Assembly (NCBI GenBank): GCA_017303575.1
Contig: JAFLCL010000025.1
Location: forward strand, 1 to 56,438
Source: Deltaproteobacteria bacterium
Lineage (GTDB): Bacteria; Myxococcota_A; Polyangia; Polyangiales; Sandaracinaceae
DNA: 56,438 nucleotides
Direction of reading: 5' to 3'
Part shown: piece after piece, positions 33,949-43,227 of the stretch
Position numbering within the stretch: the first letter of the stretch is position 1
Layout of the letters: every line of letters begins with the position of its first letter
Position numbers and translations under genes: made by a program
The notes under the pieces: generated by a model
What the model saw: the letters and a program-made list of their open reading frames with translations, nothing else
Databases searched by the model: none
Told to the model about the DNA's origin: nothing

Positions 33949-35943
33949 TCAGCTCTTCTGTCGAGGGGCGGCCAGGAGCTCTTCGAGGACGCCAGCGAGC
34001 TCGTCCACGTCGATTGGCTTGGTTAGGTAGCGGTGAAACCCCGCCTCGGCGACGCGCGCTTGATCGCGGACCATGGCGGCGGCGCTGAGCGCGACGATCG
34101 GGATGCTCCGCGTCTCGGGCCACTGGCGCAGTCGGTCCGTCGCCTCGAAGCCGCTCATGCCAGGCAGGTTGATGTCCATGATCACCAGCCGTGGTCGACG
34201 CGCGCGGACGATCTCGATCCCGAGCTCGGCGGTCGGTGCCGTGATCAGCTCGACGCGCTCGAAGTCGCTCATGAGGTCTTCCATGAACGCGATGTTCGAG
34301 GGGTTGTCCTCGATGTAGACGACCAGATGGCGCTCACCGAGGGGCAACGAGAGCACGCTCTCGGTCGGCTGAGCGGCGCGTTGCGGCAGCGAGGAGCCCC
34401 CGACCGGGCGGTGGAGCGGGACCTCGATCCAGAACTCCGACCCCTCGGCGGGCTTGCTGCGAAACCCCACCGCGCCCTCCATGAGCTCGGCGAGTCGCTT
34501 GCTGAGCGCGAGGCCGATGCCCGTTCCCTCGATGGGACCCGCCTCCTGGCCCGCGCGGTGGAACGGCTGGAAGATGCGATCCTGCTTCTCTTCCGGGATC
34601 CCCAGGCCATCGTCCACCACCGAGATCCGCACGGTGACGCCCGTCACTGCGGTGAGGAGGTCGGCTCGCCCGCCGCGTCGCCCGTACTTGATCGGATTCG
34701 AGCCGAAGTTCAGCAGGATCTGCTTGAAGCGCGTGCGGTCGGCGATGCACTCGAGGTCGTCGCGCGGCAACGGGCCCACCGTGAGCGTGATCTCGGCGCG
34801 CGCGGCGATCGCGTCGAGGGTCGTCACCACGTCGCGGAGGACGTCCGCCACGCGCACCGGCTCGGGGGAGACCGTCACCCTTCCCGCCTCGATCCGGGAG
34901 AGGTCGAGGACCTCGTCGACCAGCCTGAGGAGGTGCTCACCCCCCTTGAGCACGTGCTCGATCCGCTCACGGTGACGGTCGGCGAGGGGTGTCTTCTTGT
35001 CGCGCTGGAGGAGCTGAGCGAACCCCAGAATCGCGTTGAGCGGCGTGCGGAGCTCGTGGCTCATGGACGAGAGGAACTCGCTCTTCGCAGAGTTGGCCGC
35101 CTCGGCGACCGCGCGAGCTTTGCGGAGCTCTCGCTCGTGCGCGACGTCGTCGGTGACGTCCCAGATGGTCATCACCGTGCCGGCCTCTCCCGTGCGCCTC
35201 TCGATGATCTTGAAGCTCCGACCGTCCGGACCCGACACATCGATTGCGGATCGGGGATCTCGATGGTTGGCGACGAGGCGCTCACGCAACGAAGCGGCCG
35301 AGCCCTCGGCGATCTGGAACAGCCCGGCGTCGAGCGCGCCGTCGAGCAGCTCATCGAAGGTCTTGCCCACGATCTGACCCGCGACGTGGCGACCGAACAG
35401 CTGTCGATACTCGCTGTTGCAGAGGACGAGGCGGTCGTTCGCGTCGAAGATCACGAACGCGCCCTGGATGCTCTCGACGGCGCTGAGGAGGTGCCCTTGG
35501 ACGCGCCTCACCTCCTGCTCACTCCGCCGGCGATCGGTGATGTCGCGGATGCTGGCGGAGACGAGCATGCCTTCGTCGGTGGGGAGAGGGCTGAGGCTGA
35601 TCTCGATCGGGAACTCCGAGCCGTCGCGTCGACGACCGAAGAGCTCGAGGCTCGAGCCCATCGGTCGAACGCGAGGCGTCGCGAAGAACCCATCGCGGTG
35701 GCCGCCGTGCGCGCCACGAAAGCGCTCTGGGATCAGGATCTCGATCTCACGTCCGAGCACCTCGTCGCGGTGATAGTCGAACAGGCGCTCGGTCTGGATG
35801 TTCGCGAGCACGATGCGACCGCTGTCCTCGACCACCACCACTGCGTCCGGCGCCGCGTCGAGGAGCTTCTCGTAGACCTGATCTGCCTGCCCGCGTTCAG
35901 CCAGAGAGAGGAACGGACGTGGGGGGCCGGGCTCACGATGCAT
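33949..35943 (-). CDS. Hybrid sensor histidine kinase, PAS-PAS-HK-receiver
   Basis: A 664-residue soluble protein whose ATG overlaps the preceding gene's end by 11 nt. PAS 1 (20-140: DAAPDAVVVVEDSGRIVLAN, FRGAHGGHRDGFF) and PAS 2 (150-270: SIQGAFVIFDANDRLVLCN) lead to H-box LSSMSHELRTPLNAILGF (His near 300). The ATPase N-box is ILLNFGSNPIKYG, where the usual second Asn-Ala is Asn-Pro, and G2 is GTGIGLALSKRLAELMEG. The C-terminal receiver (535-655) has IEDNPSN, VIMDINLP and LTKPID. The receiver seems active. Same-strand neighbours on both sides are kinases, making this part of a multi-kinase relay. Confidence 0.92.
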   Translation of the reverse strand: MHREPGPPRPFLSLAERGQADQVYEKLLDAAPDAVVVVEDSGRIVLANIQTERLFDYHRDEVLGREIEILIPERFRGAHGGHRDGFFATPRVRPMGSSLELFGRRRDGSEFPIEISLSPLPTDEGMLVSASIRDITDRRRSEQEVRRVQGHLLSAVESIQGAFVIFDANDRLVLCNSEYRQLFGRHVAGQIVGKTFDELLDGALDAGLFQIAEGSAASLRERLVANHRDPRSAIDVSGPDGRSFKIIERRTGEAGTVMTIWDVTDDVAHERELRKARAVAEAANSAKSEFLSSMSHELRTPLNAILGFAQLLQRDKKTPLADRHRERIEHVLKGGEHLLRLVDEVLDLSRIEAGRVTVSPEPVRVADVLRDVVTTLDAIAARAEITLTVGPLPRDDLECIADRTRFKQILLNFGSNPIKYGRRGGRADLLTAVTGVTVRISVVDDGLGIPEEKQDRIFQPFHRAGQEAGPIEGTGIGLALSKRLAELMEGAVGFRSKPAEGSEFWIEVPLHRPVGGSSLPQRAAQPTESVLSLPLGERHLVVYIEDNPSNIAFMEDLMSDFERVELITAPTAELGIEIVRARRPRLVIMDINLPGMSGFEATDRLRQWPETRSIPIVALSAAAMVRDQARVAEAGFHRYLTKPIDVDELAGVLEELLAAPRQKS

Positions 35944-37051
35944 CCGGAAGCCTCACGAGGAAGACGGCACCGCCGTCGCTGTCCTCGACCTTGACGTTCC
36001 CGCCATGGGCCTCGACCACGAGCTTGCAGAAGGCCAAGCCCAGACCTCTGCCCGTTCGGTCGCCCGCGCCGCCGTCGAGCTGGGCGAAGCGCTCGAAGAT
36101 CCGCTCACGCTGTGCGGCCGGAACGCCCGTGCCCGAGTCGGCGACGCGGACCTCGATCGCTCCATCTCGTCGGGCGGCGGTCACGCGCACCTCGGAATGG
36201 GGCGGGGCGTAGCGCAGCGCGTTCTCGACGAGGTTCTCGATCACCCGACGCATCAAGTCGACGTCGGCGACGATCGATGGGGTCTCGAGGTGACTGACGA
36301 GGGTGATGTCTCGGGCCCGCGCCCGCGCGCTCACCGCGTCGAAGACCGACTTGACCACGGCCTGGAGATCCACCGTGCTCTTGCGAGGAGCGAGGTGGCC
36401 CTCCTCGCTCTTGCTGATGTCGAGCAGGTTCAGCACGAGGCGAAGCAGCGATCGCGCATCTTCACGAATCCACATCGTGGACTCGCGAGAGTCCTCACTG
36501 ATGCTCGGATCCTCCAGGATGAGCTCCGCGTGCATGAGCATCGAGTGCACTGGGTTCTTGAGGTCGTGGACCACGAAGGCAGTGAGGGCGTCTTTCTGGA
36601 GCTGGAGGCGCATGAGGTCGTCGCGCTGACGACGCACGAGGTCGTAGCTCTCTCGTAGCTCGGCGCTCATGCGGCGGATCTTGAGGGCGGACTGCACGCG
36701 CAAGACGAGCTCGGTCGGGCGGAGGGGCTTCGTGAGGAAGTCGTCGCCTCCCACGCGGAGCGTGTGATCGAACGTGTCCACGTCGCGCAGCGCGGTGAAG
36801 AACAGGATCCGCACCTCGTCGCCCCCCGGGAGCGCTCGCATGCGCGCGCACACGGCGAGGCCGTCCGTGCCCGGCATGCGCACGTCGAGGAGCACGCAGT
36901 CGGGGCGCGTGGCTTCGAAGAGGGTCAGGGCCTCCTCGCCCGAGGAGGCCTCGCTCACCCGGAAGCCCTCGTCCTCGAGCGTCCCGCGCGCCAACGCGCG
37001 GTTCTGCGCGTTGTCGTCGACAACGAGGATGTGAGAGCCCGCCCGGTGCAT
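35933..37051 (-). CDS. Receiver-histidine kinase
   Basis: A 372-residue soluble protein with the receiver in front (1-125: VVDDNAQN, VLLDVRMP, LTKPLR) and the kinase behind. The H-box is ALTAFVVHDLKNPVHSMLM (His near 157; HDLKN type). N-box IENLVENALRYAPP, then ADSGTGVP and GLGLAFCKLVVEAHGG complete the ATPase. The receiver-first arrangement implies that another kinase or Hpt protein controls its activity. ATG 37051 starts the receiver; its Shine-Dalgarno is weak. It is separated by 58 nt from the membrane Hpt/ATPase gene upstream. Confidence 0.92.
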   Translation of the reverse strand: MHRAGSHILVVDDNAQNRALARGTLEDEGFRVSEASSGEEALTLFEATRPDCVLLDVRMPGTDGLAVCARMRALPGGDEVRILFFTALRDVDTFDHTLRVGGDDFLTKPLRPTELVLRVQSALKIRRMSAELRESYDLVRRQRDDLMRLQLQKDALTAFVVHDLKNPVHSMLMHAELILEDPSISEDSRESTMWIREDARSLLRLVLNLLDISKSEEGHLAPRKSTVDLQAVVKSVFDAVSARARARDITLVSHLETPSIVADVDLMRRVIENLVENALRYAPPHSEVRVTAARRDGAIEVRVADSGTGVPAAQRERIFERFAQLDGGAGDRTGRGLGLAFCKLVVEAHGGNVKVEDSDGGAVFLVRLPDAS

Positions 37052-37109
37052 GAGCCGTCGCGAGCCTAACGTGTCGTCCTCGTCATGGGCAGTCCCACCC
37101 CGTAGGCGC

Positions 37110-39140
37110 TCACTCGACGACCTCGGGCGTGAACGAGCGCCGCGCCGAGGCGAGCTCGTGCTCGAGCTCTCGTTCAGGCATCGGAACGACGACGCGCACG
37201 GTCGTGCCACGACCCGCCTCGGACTCCACCTCCACGTGGCCGCCGAGCCTGCACGCGGCCTCGCGAAGTGCCCCCATGCCGCTGCCGCGGCCCGAGATCT
37301 CCGTCACGGTCGACCGTGTGGAGACACCGTCGGCGAAGAAGGCTCGTCGCAGGTCTTCCTCGGTACGCGCCGCGAGACCTCGTCTGGTCGCCGCGCTCGC
37401 GAGCTCGGCCCAGTTCACGCCACGTCCATCATCGGTGATGCACACGACGAGCGCTCCAGCCGTATGTCGAGCCCCCAACACCAGCCTCCCGACTCGGGGC
37501 TTCCCAGCCGCGGCGCGCTCCTCCTCGCTCGCCTCGAGCCCGTGGTCGACAGCGTTGCGCACCGCGTGGGCGAGCGACTGCCACAGCGCCGCATAGCGTC
37601 GACGCGGCAGCCGCAGGTCTTCCGCGTCGATCTCGATTTGGGGAATTGGCTTGCCGAGGCCGACGGCCAGCGCGGAGGCCTGCTCGCCCAGTCGATGGAG
37701 TCGGAGCGACAGGGGATCGCGCCCCCACCCGAGCATCGTCCTCGCGAGATCGGTCGACCACTGTCGCACCTGCTCGGCCGCCGACAGCCACTGCGCAGGC
37801 GTGATGTGGATGTGGGCCGCGCGAGCGCCGAGCACCGGCTCGAGTCGGTCATGGAGGGCGCGCCACGCCTCGGCGACCTGCGCTGCCTCGTCGTCGAGGC
37901 TCGCGTCCCCCGATTGCAGCCTGGTCTCGACCTCGTCGCAGAGCACCGCGATCGACGAGAGACCGATCGAGCCCGCGTTGCCCTTGAGCGTGTGGAGCGC
38001 GCGCCTTCGCTCCGTCGCGCCCAGCGCTCCGTCTGCCACCCGCCGAACCAGGCGACTCGTCTCGTCGAGGAACTCCGCGACGCCGCTCGGGTCTCGCGCG
38101 CTGCGCTCGACGAGCAGCCCGATCTCCCGATCACGTCGATCCTGCGCGGCCCGCGCCAGCATGGCGGTGACCTCGCTCATGACGACCAAGAGCTGGAGTC
38201 GTGGCCCATCGATCGGCAGGTACGAGAAGCGGAGCTCTCGACCCGCGAACACGAGCGACGACGGCAGCTGCGCGAGGACGAGCGCTCGCGGCATCACGTC
38301 GGCGGCGAGCTCGTCGAGGCCCAGGCGCAGCCACTCGGCGAATTCGCGGTTCCCCAGAGCGAGCCAGTCGCACAGGTTGTCACTCGATGGGGGCGCTCCG
38401 AACCAGCGGTCCACGATGCTCGCACGCGCGCCCACGACACGACCCGAGAGATCGATGGTGACGAGCCCCTGCTCCACGTTGTCGAGCACCAGCTGGAGGT
38501 CGCGGTTCCGTTGCGCCAGCGCGGCCGTGCGATCTCGGACCAGCCGATCGAGGCCGATCACGTCGTCGAAGAACGACCGTGCGACGAAGCACGCGGCCGC
38601 CGACTCGAGCACGACGAAGAGCGCATGGACGAGCACGGTCCAGAGGCTGGCGTCGTAATTGAAGACGCTCGCGGGGAGCAGACAGAAGAGCACCAGATGG
38701 TGCAGCGCGACGGCGAGCGCCGACACGATGATGACCGTGGGATTCGCAAAGACCGTCTGGAGCGCCAGCAACACGAAGAAGTAGAAGTGCATCTCGATCT
38801 GCATGGGACCCTGGCCGAAGTGGACCAGGAGCGCGGCCATCAGCATCGACGTGACGCCCAGCACCATCGACACGACACGCGGCCGATCGACGAATCGATG
38901 CGCCAGCGTGGGGCCCAGCAAGACGAAGGTCGTATAGAGGAGCGCGCGTGTGACGCTCATCCCGTGGAGGAGCGCCACGAGCGCCATCACCGGTGGGTGT
39001 GCCCACAAGAAGCGGAGAGCGATGCGATTCGTACGGGCCAGATAGGCGTGCTCGTACTCGCACAGCTCCGCTGGAAGAACGACATAGTCGAGGAGCCGGC
39101 GGGCGATCCGTCTCGACGGGCTCTCGGCGCCCGACGTCAT
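37110..39140 (-). CDS. Membrane-bound CheA-like kinase: multi-TM, PAS, Hpt and HATPase, without CheW-binding domain
   Basis: A 676-residue protein. Residues 40-200 hold about five or six membrane segments (PPVMALVALLHGMSV, MVLGVTSMLMAALLVHFG, FYFFVLLALQTVFA, VIIVSALAVALHHLVLF). A PAS-like region (215-330: NVEQGLVTIDLSGRVVGARA) comes next. The Hpt domain has phosphoacceptor His in ALHTLKGNAGSIGL. The ATPase is of CheA kind: LAHAVRNAVDHGLEASEEER, ITDDGRGVNW, SGRGSGMGALREAACRLGG. It lacks a CheA P3 dimerisation segment and the P5 CheW-like regulatory domain, so receptor arrays probably do not control it; its own membrane part should. Its ATG overlaps the upstream gene's TGA. Confidence 0.9.
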   Translation of the reverse strand: MTSGAESPSRRIARRLLDYVVLPAELCEYEHAYLARTNRIALRFLWAHPPVMALVALLHGMSVTRALLYTTFVLLGPTLAHRFVDRPRVVSMVLGVTSMLMAALLVHFGQGPMQIEMHFYFFVLLALQTVFANPTVIIVSALAVALHHLVLFCLLPASVFNYDASLWTVLVHALFVVLESAAACFVARSFFDDVIGLDRLVRDRTAALAQRNRDLQLVLDNVEQGLVTIDLSGRVVGARASIVDRWFGAPPSSDNLCDWLALGNREFAEWLRLGLDELAADVMPRALVLAQLPSSLVFAGRELRFSYLPIDGPRLQLLVVMSEVTAMLARAAQDRRDREIGLLVERSARDPSGVAEFLDETSRLVRRVADGALGATERRRALHTLKGNAGSIGLSSIAVLCDEVETRLQSGDASLDDEAAQVAEAWRALHDRLEPVLGARAAHIHITPAQWLSAAEQVRQWSTDLARTMLGWGRDPLSLRLHRLGEQASALAVGLGKPIPQIEIDAEDLRLPRRRYAALWQSLAHAVRNAVDHGLEASEEERAAAGKPRVGRLVLGARHTAGALVVCITDDGRGVNWAELASAATRRGLAARTEEDLRRAFFADGVSTRSTVTEISGRGSGMGALREAACRLGGHVEVESEAGRGTTVRVVVPMPERELEHELASARRSFTPEVVE

Positions 39141-39745
39141 CTCAGACTCCACGGGTCGACTCCTGCGCGCATCCCCTCGGTGACCGCGCACCCGAAGACC
39201 GGCAGGGCCTCCGCGCTCCCCCCCGAGAGCGCGGTGTCGATCAGCGTATCCGTCTCGATCCGCGCGTCCTGCCTCCGCTCGCTGTAGCCACCGAGATAGA
39301 GGATCTCCGCGCTCGCGCCCGCGACGATGAGGACGGGTGCCACCTCCACCCCGATCCCGGCGGCGACCTCGTCGGGCTCGAGGCGCTCGATCGAGTATCC
39401 GAGGCGCTCGAGCTGGCGGGAAGCGCTCCGCGTCTCGGCGTCGCCGCCGATCAAGAGCAGTCGCTCGTCGACATCCGGGCGCGGCGGCCGCGCCTCGAGC
39501 CGCGCGAGCACACGACGCGAGCACTCGCAGTCGGAGCCGAGGACGTGGAGCGCGAGCGGCCGTCCCGCGAGCCTCGCGCGCACGGCGGCGCGCAGCCGGG
39601 CATCGTCGCGTGATGGCAGCGGCAGTCCCGCGACGTGAGCGCCCAAGAGGTAGCTCGCGCCGACCGTGGTCACCGCGAACCACGCGCCCAGCACCGCGCC
39701 GACCACGAGACTGCGGCTCACGCGGACCACGCGATCTCGGCCCAC
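39137..39745 (-). CDS. Membrane-anchored thioredoxin-fold-like protein
   Basis: A 202-residue protein, start GTG. Residues 11-35 (SLVVGAVLGAWFAVTTVGASYLL) form one membrane segment, so the rest is outside. LALHVLGSDCECSRRVLARLEAR resembles the first strand and active-site helix of a thioredoxin fold, with CEC instead of CxxC. Later AAGIGVEVAPVLIVAGASAEILYLGGY contains the cis-Pro-like VAP and the closing strands. It overlaps the membrane kinase gene by ATGA, so the two are likely made together. It may be a redox or ligand sensor partner of that kinase. The fold call is from pattern only. Confidence 0.65.
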   Translation of the reverse strand: MGRDRVVRVSRSLVVGAVLGAWFAVTTVGASYLLGAHVAGLPLPSRDDARLRAAVRARLAGRPLALHVLGSDCECSRRVLARLEARPPRPDVDERLLLIGGDAETRSASRQLERLGYSIERLEPDEVAAGIGVEVAPVLIVAGASAEILYLGGYSERRQDARIETDTLIDTALSGGSAEALPVFGCAVTEGMRAGVDPWSLR

Positions 39746-39775
39746 CCGATCTCGGGGGTCGCGGCGTCCATCGCC

Positions 39776-40141
39776 TCAGCCCTGCGGCGCGAGCTTCCTC
39801 GCGGCGGCCACGAGGAGATCCGCCTTGAAGGGCTTGGTGATCCAGCCGCTCGCCCCGAGCGATTTCGCGCGTCGAATCAGCTCGACTTGGCCCTCCGTCG
39901 TCAACATGACCACAGGCGCGCTTCCGACCTCTCTCGCCTGTTCGAGGAACTCGATGCCGCTCATGCGCGGCATGTTCACGTCGCAGACCACCAACGCGAT
40001 CTGCGGACTCGCCCTGTACTTCTCGAGAGCGTCCACGCCGTCGACCGCCTGGAGCACGTCGTAGCCCGCAGCCTCGAGCGCTCGACTCACCTGCTCACGA
40101 ATCGTGAACGAATCGTCGACCACCATCACCGTCGTGCTCAT
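39776..40141 (-). CDS. CheY-like single-domain response regulator
   Basis: A 121-residue receiver. Acidic pair in VVDDSFT, phosphoacceptor Asp in LVVCDVNMP (about D55), Thr in VVMLTTEG, Lys in WITKPF. VDDSFTIREQV and the TKPF ending place it among the chemotaxis-type CheY proteins. GGGAG precedes ATG 40141; the 20-residue in-frame extension to 40201 is not protein-like. It lies between the Hpt-containing hybrid kinase and the membrane kinase gene and could carry phosphoryl groups between them. Confidence 0.92.
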   Translation of the reverse strand: MSTTVMVVDDSFTIREQVSRALEAAGYDVLQAVDGVDALEKYRASPQIALVVCDVNMPRMSGIEFLEQAREVGSAPVVMLTTEGQVELIRRAKSLGASGWITKPFKADLLVAAARKLAPQG

Positions 40142-40202
40142 GGCTCCCTCTTCGTCTCTTCGAGCTCGGCTCGGACTCTCTCCTCGTGCGTTCGGTGGCA
40201 TG

Positions 40203-41879
40203 TCACGGGACCCCCGCGGCTCGCGTCATGGCCTCGTGGACACGGTCGAACGTCTCGCGGAGTCGAGGCACGTGCTCCAGACAGGCGAGCTCGTCGACGG
40301 CCTTCGCAGCGGTCTCCACGAGGAGCGCTCGCGCGACGAGCGACTCGGCAGAGACGTTGGCGACACAGCCCTTCAGCGAGTGAGCCACGCGACGCAGGGT
40401 GTCGTAGTCGCTTCGCCCGAGAGCCGACTCGACGTCCTCCATCAACTGCGCTGAGTCCGCAATCGTGGCGACGAGGATCTCTCGGGCGACGTCCTCGTCG
40501 CCGCCCACACGTTCCCGGAGGTCCTCGAAGCTGAAGAGCTTCGGCTCGGATGCGTGGAGATCGCTCGCCGATCCGACGCCGCTCGCGGGTGCCGACGTCA
40601 CATCGCCGTTCGACGTCGTCGAGTCGACGGCTCTCTTGGCGTTTCGGGCTCTCTCGCGGGCTTGGCGCCATCCGAACCGACCCGACATCATGTGTCCGAG
40701 CGCAGCCTCGAGCTTCTCCAGACTGAGAGGCTTGTGGAGGACCGCATTCATGCCTGCTTCACAGCAGCGCTGTGTGCTCGCGAGGTCGCTGTGTGCAGTG
40801 AAGCCGAGTATGGGCGACTCGTAACCTCGCTCTCGTAGCTCGCGGGTGGCCTGGAGTCCGTCGACTCCCGGCATCTCCATGTCCATGACGATGACGTCGT
40901 AGGAGCGCCCCGCGGTGAGCTCGAGCGCTCGCGCGCCGTCCTCGGCCACGTCGACCTGGTGCCCGAGGGACTCGAGGATCTGTCTGCCCACGAGGCGATT
41001 GACGGCGTTGTCATCGGCGAGGAGCACGGACAGCGGACCCGAAGGAGACGGAATCGACGCCCTCGGGAGAGACGTGATCGTGGGCTCCGCCGCGCTGAAC
41101 GCCACGTGGAACCGAAACGTGGAGCCCACGCCCTCACGTGACGTGACGGTCATGTCTCCACCCATGGCGCGCGCGAGACGTCGCGAGATGGCGAGGCCGA
41201 GGCCCGTCCCTCCCTGGGCCCTGCCAGCGGTCACGGGCCCCGACCCGAACGCGTCGAAGAGCGTCGGCAGGCGCTCGGCCGCGATGCCCTGGCCATCATC
41301 CTCGACCTCGAACTCCACGACCCCGACGTAGATCGGGTCGGACTCGTCGAACCACACGGTGGTCGCGGGCTGGACCACCAGGCCGCCTGCGCCAGGTCGC
41401 ACTCTCAGCCGGACCGTCCCGCGTCGCGTGAACTCGACGGCGTTTCCCACGAGGTTCGTCAGGACCTGGTGCACTCGCGCGCGGTCGCCGGCGACTCGAT
41501 CCGGCACTCCCGGGTGGACGTCCACCACGAGGCGCAGTCCCTTCGCGTCGGCGGCGGCGGCCACGGCGGCGCGCACGTCCTCGATGCAGCGACGGATCGA
41601 GAACGGGGCAACGACGATCTCGAGCCCTCCCGCGTCGATGTTGGCCATGTCGACGAAGTCCTCGACCAGCGCTCGCATCTGCCGAGCGCAGCCTCGCGCA
41701 CCACGAACCAGCTCCGCCCAGTCGGCGGCTGGCCCCTCGGTGTCGAGGAGGTCGAGGAAGCCGAGCAAGCCGTTGAGGGGGGTTCGCAGCTCGTGGCTGA
41801 ACGTCGCCACGAAGCGTGTCCGCGCGACCACCGCCTCACGCTCGCGCTCGCGCTCGTCGCTGCTCAGACCAGCAGACAC
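40203..41879 (-). CDS. Hybrid histidine kinase with C-terminal Hpt
   Basis: A 558-residue soluble protein. GTG 41879 was chosen because GGGA lies five bases upstream and the coding pattern begins there; it overlaps the previous gene by 16 nt. There is almost no sensor: H-box VATFSHELRTPLNGLLGF comes at residue 25-42. ATPase motifs are VLTNLVGNAVEFTRRG, EDDGQGI and GTGLGLAISRRLARAMGG. The receiver (about 290-410) has LADDNAVN, VIVMDMEMP and LHKPLS. The Hpt at the end has His in RRVAHSLKGCVANVSAES. This is a full phosphorelay in one protein (His-Asp-His). Input must come from partners, most likely the CheX-like or CheY proteins encoded directly upstream. Hpt wording is shared with 52347-54572. 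Confidence 0.9.
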   Translation of the reverse strand: MSAGLSSDEREREREAVVARTRFVATFSHELRTPLNGLLGFLDLLDTEGPAADWAELVRGARGCARQMRALVEDFVDMANIDAGGLEIVVAPFSIRRCIEDVRAAVAAAADAKGLRLVVDVHPGVPDRVAGDRARVHQVLTNLVGNAVEFTRRGTVRLRVRPGAGGLVVQPATTVWFDESDPIYVGVVEFEVEDDGQGIAAERLPTLFDAFGSGPVTAGRAQGGTGLGLAISRRLARAMGGDMTVTSREGVGSTFRFHVAFSAAEPTITSLPRASIPSPSGPLSVLLADDNAVNRLVGRQILESLGHQVDVAEDGARALELTAGRSYDVIVMDMEMPGVDGLQATRELRERGYESPILGFTAHSDLASTQRCCEAGMNAVLHKPLSLEKLEAALGHMMSGRFGWRQARERARNAKRAVDSTTSNGDVTSAPASGVGSASDLHASEPKLFSFEDLRERVGGDEDVAREILVATIADSAQLMEDVESALGRSDYDTLRRVAHSLKGCVANVSAESLVARALLVETAAKAVDELACLEHVPRLRETFDRVHEAMTRAAGVP

Positions 41880-42334
41880 AGCTTCCCGGTCCCATAGCCT
41901 GCGATGTCGATGGCGAGGTCCATGCGCGCAGCTGGCTTGACGAGGAAGGTCCGGATCGCCTGCGGCACGGCTGGGCCCGTCGCCAGGATCTGACCGAGCT
42001 TCACGTGCTCCGCGTCGAGGTTGACGGCGTTGAAGAGCGCGGTGCTGATGTTGATGATCTCTTGATGATTCTCGAGGAGACTGCTGGGCACGGTGCCGCT
42101 TCGGACGGCGTCCTCCGCGACGGCGCGCGGGATGAGCGCCAGTGCTGCGCCCGTCAGCGCCGCGAACGGCTTGTCGCTGAAGGTGAGCGCGCGGGTGATT
42201 CCCGACTTGTCGACGAGCACGCCGATGAAGCCTTGTTCGGCGAAGCCCGGCTTGGCGGTCGGCTGCAGGCTGCACGGACGACCCAGCAGGTCGCCCAGCA
42301 TCCGCGCGACCGCCTCGGCGGGCGGGAGCTTCAT
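41864..42334 (-). CDS. CheX/CheC-like phosphatase candidate
   Basis: A 156-residue protein whose ATG overlaps the stop of the receiver gene upstream (ATGA). It has no membrane segment. The helix SLLENHQEIINISTALFNAVN carries E92-x-x-N95, the catalytic pair of CheC/CheX/FliY phosphatases that dephosphorylate CheY. The alternating strand pattern (GFIGVLVDKSGITRALTFSD; ARMDLAIDIAGYGTGKLCLLV at the end) is compatible with half of a CheX fold. The N-terminus differs from standard CheX, so this is a divergent member. Tight coupling to a CheY-type receiver supports the phosphatase idea. Confidence 0.6.
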   Translation of the reverse strand: MKLPPAEAVARMLGDLLGRPCSLQPTAKPGFAEQGFIGVLVDKSGITRALTFSDKPFAALTGAALALIPRAVAEDAVRSGTVPSSLLENHQEIINISTALFNAVNLDAEHVKLGQILATGPAVPQAIRTFLVKPAARMDLAIDIAGYGTGKLCLLV

Positions 42335-42702
42335 GACGGCGGTCCCAGCACCGGCGTCAGAGCCGTACCGAACGTCTCCGCGCTGAACGGCTTGGCGATC
42401 AGGAACAAAGCGCCTTCCTGTCTCGCCCGCTCCCGCATGGTGTCCGTCCCCTCGGAGGTGACGAATCCGAATCGGATCTTGAGCCCTTGTTGGTTGAGCG
42501 TCGACAGGAGCTCGATGCCCGACATCTCGGGCATGTTCCAGTCACACAGCACCAGATCGGGTTTGTCTGCGCGGATGGCCGCGAGCGCCTGTGCGCCGTT
42601 CTCCGCCTCGCGGATCTCTGCGCCGCCATAGCCTGCTTGTCGGAGCGTGCGAGTCACGATCATCCGCATCGCCCTGCTGTCGTCCACAATGAGCACCTTC
42701 AT
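42331..42702 (-). CDS. CheY-like single-domain response regulator
   Basis: A 123-residue receiver, ATG 42702. It shows IVDDSRAMR, phosphoacceptor in LVLCDWNMPEMSG (about D53), GFVTSEG and Lys in LIAKPF. The DDSRAMR...DWNMP wording is typical of CheY proteins encoded with CheX. It is followed with a 4-nt overlap by the CheX-like gene and preceded by CheX at 42735, so it sits between two likely phosphatases. Confidence 0.93.
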   Translation of the reverse strand: MKVLIVDDSRAMRMIVTRTLRQAGYGGAEIREAENGAQALAAIRADKPDLVLCDWNMPEMSGIELLSTLNQQGLKIRFGFVTSEGTDTMRERARQEGALFLIAKPFSAETFGTALTPVLGPPS

Positions 42703-42734
42703 GTGCGTCCCTCTCGTCTCGTACGCGTCGAGGT

Positions 42735-43199
42735 CTACGACCTCACCATCGGTTGATCAGACGAACCCTTGACCGAGACTTCGAAGTCGTCCGAACCGAC
42801 GACGAACGCCTGGGTGAGCTCGCTTCCGACGCCGCGCGGCGCGCGGACCACACGTGGGAGCGAGAGCCGACTCGGCTCGGGCAGGAGCGCCTTGAGGTTG
42901 CCGCCGATCATGTTCGCGACCTCTCCCAGCACGTCGCGGACGCCCACCTCATCGACCGACGTCGGGTCGATCTCGAAGATCTCTCGTGCGAGACGCGTCG
43001 CGAGCGCGGGAGAGAGACGGACGCTGACGTCTCCCGACCACACACCGGTGATGGTCACCGAGGCGACGAGCTCGTCGGTCCCATCGAGCGGCCGACGCTG
43101 GGAGCACGGCTCGGCGAGGTCACCGAGGAGGCACTCGCAGACCGCGCGCGTCACCTCGATGACGGAATCTCGCTCGATCGAGTGGCTGATTTCACTCAT
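42735..43199 (-). CDS. cheX: CheX-type chemotaxis phosphatase
   Basis: A 154-residue protein, ATG 43199 with AGAGG eight bases upstream; the in-frame extension to 43286 is ignored. It follows the CheX pattern: VIEVTRAVCECLLG, then SVTITGVWSGDVSVRLSPALATRLAREIF in two stretches, then the catalytic helix VLGEVANMIGGNLKALLP with E93 and N96 (ExxN), and a C-terminal strand pair. CheX dephosphorylates CheY-P and resets the pathway in organisms without CheZ. It lies 28 nt after cheR and 32 nt before the receiver at 42331. Confidence 0.9.
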   Translation of the reverse strand: MSEISHSIERDSVIEVTRAVCECLLGDLAEPCSQRRPLDGTDELVASVTITGVWSGDVSVRLSPALATRLAREIFEIDPTSVDEVGVRDVLGEVANMIGGNLKALLPEPSRLSLPRVVRAPRGVGSELTQAFVVGSDDFEVSVKGSSDQPMVRS

Positions 43200-43227
43200 G
43201 TTCTGACCTCTGTTCCACGTCGGCGTT

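Noticed and set aside
37050..39287. A 745-codon open frame on the + strand opposite the membrane kinase
   Set aside because: The - strand frame has membrane helices, Hpt and ATPase motifs; the antisense frame has none.
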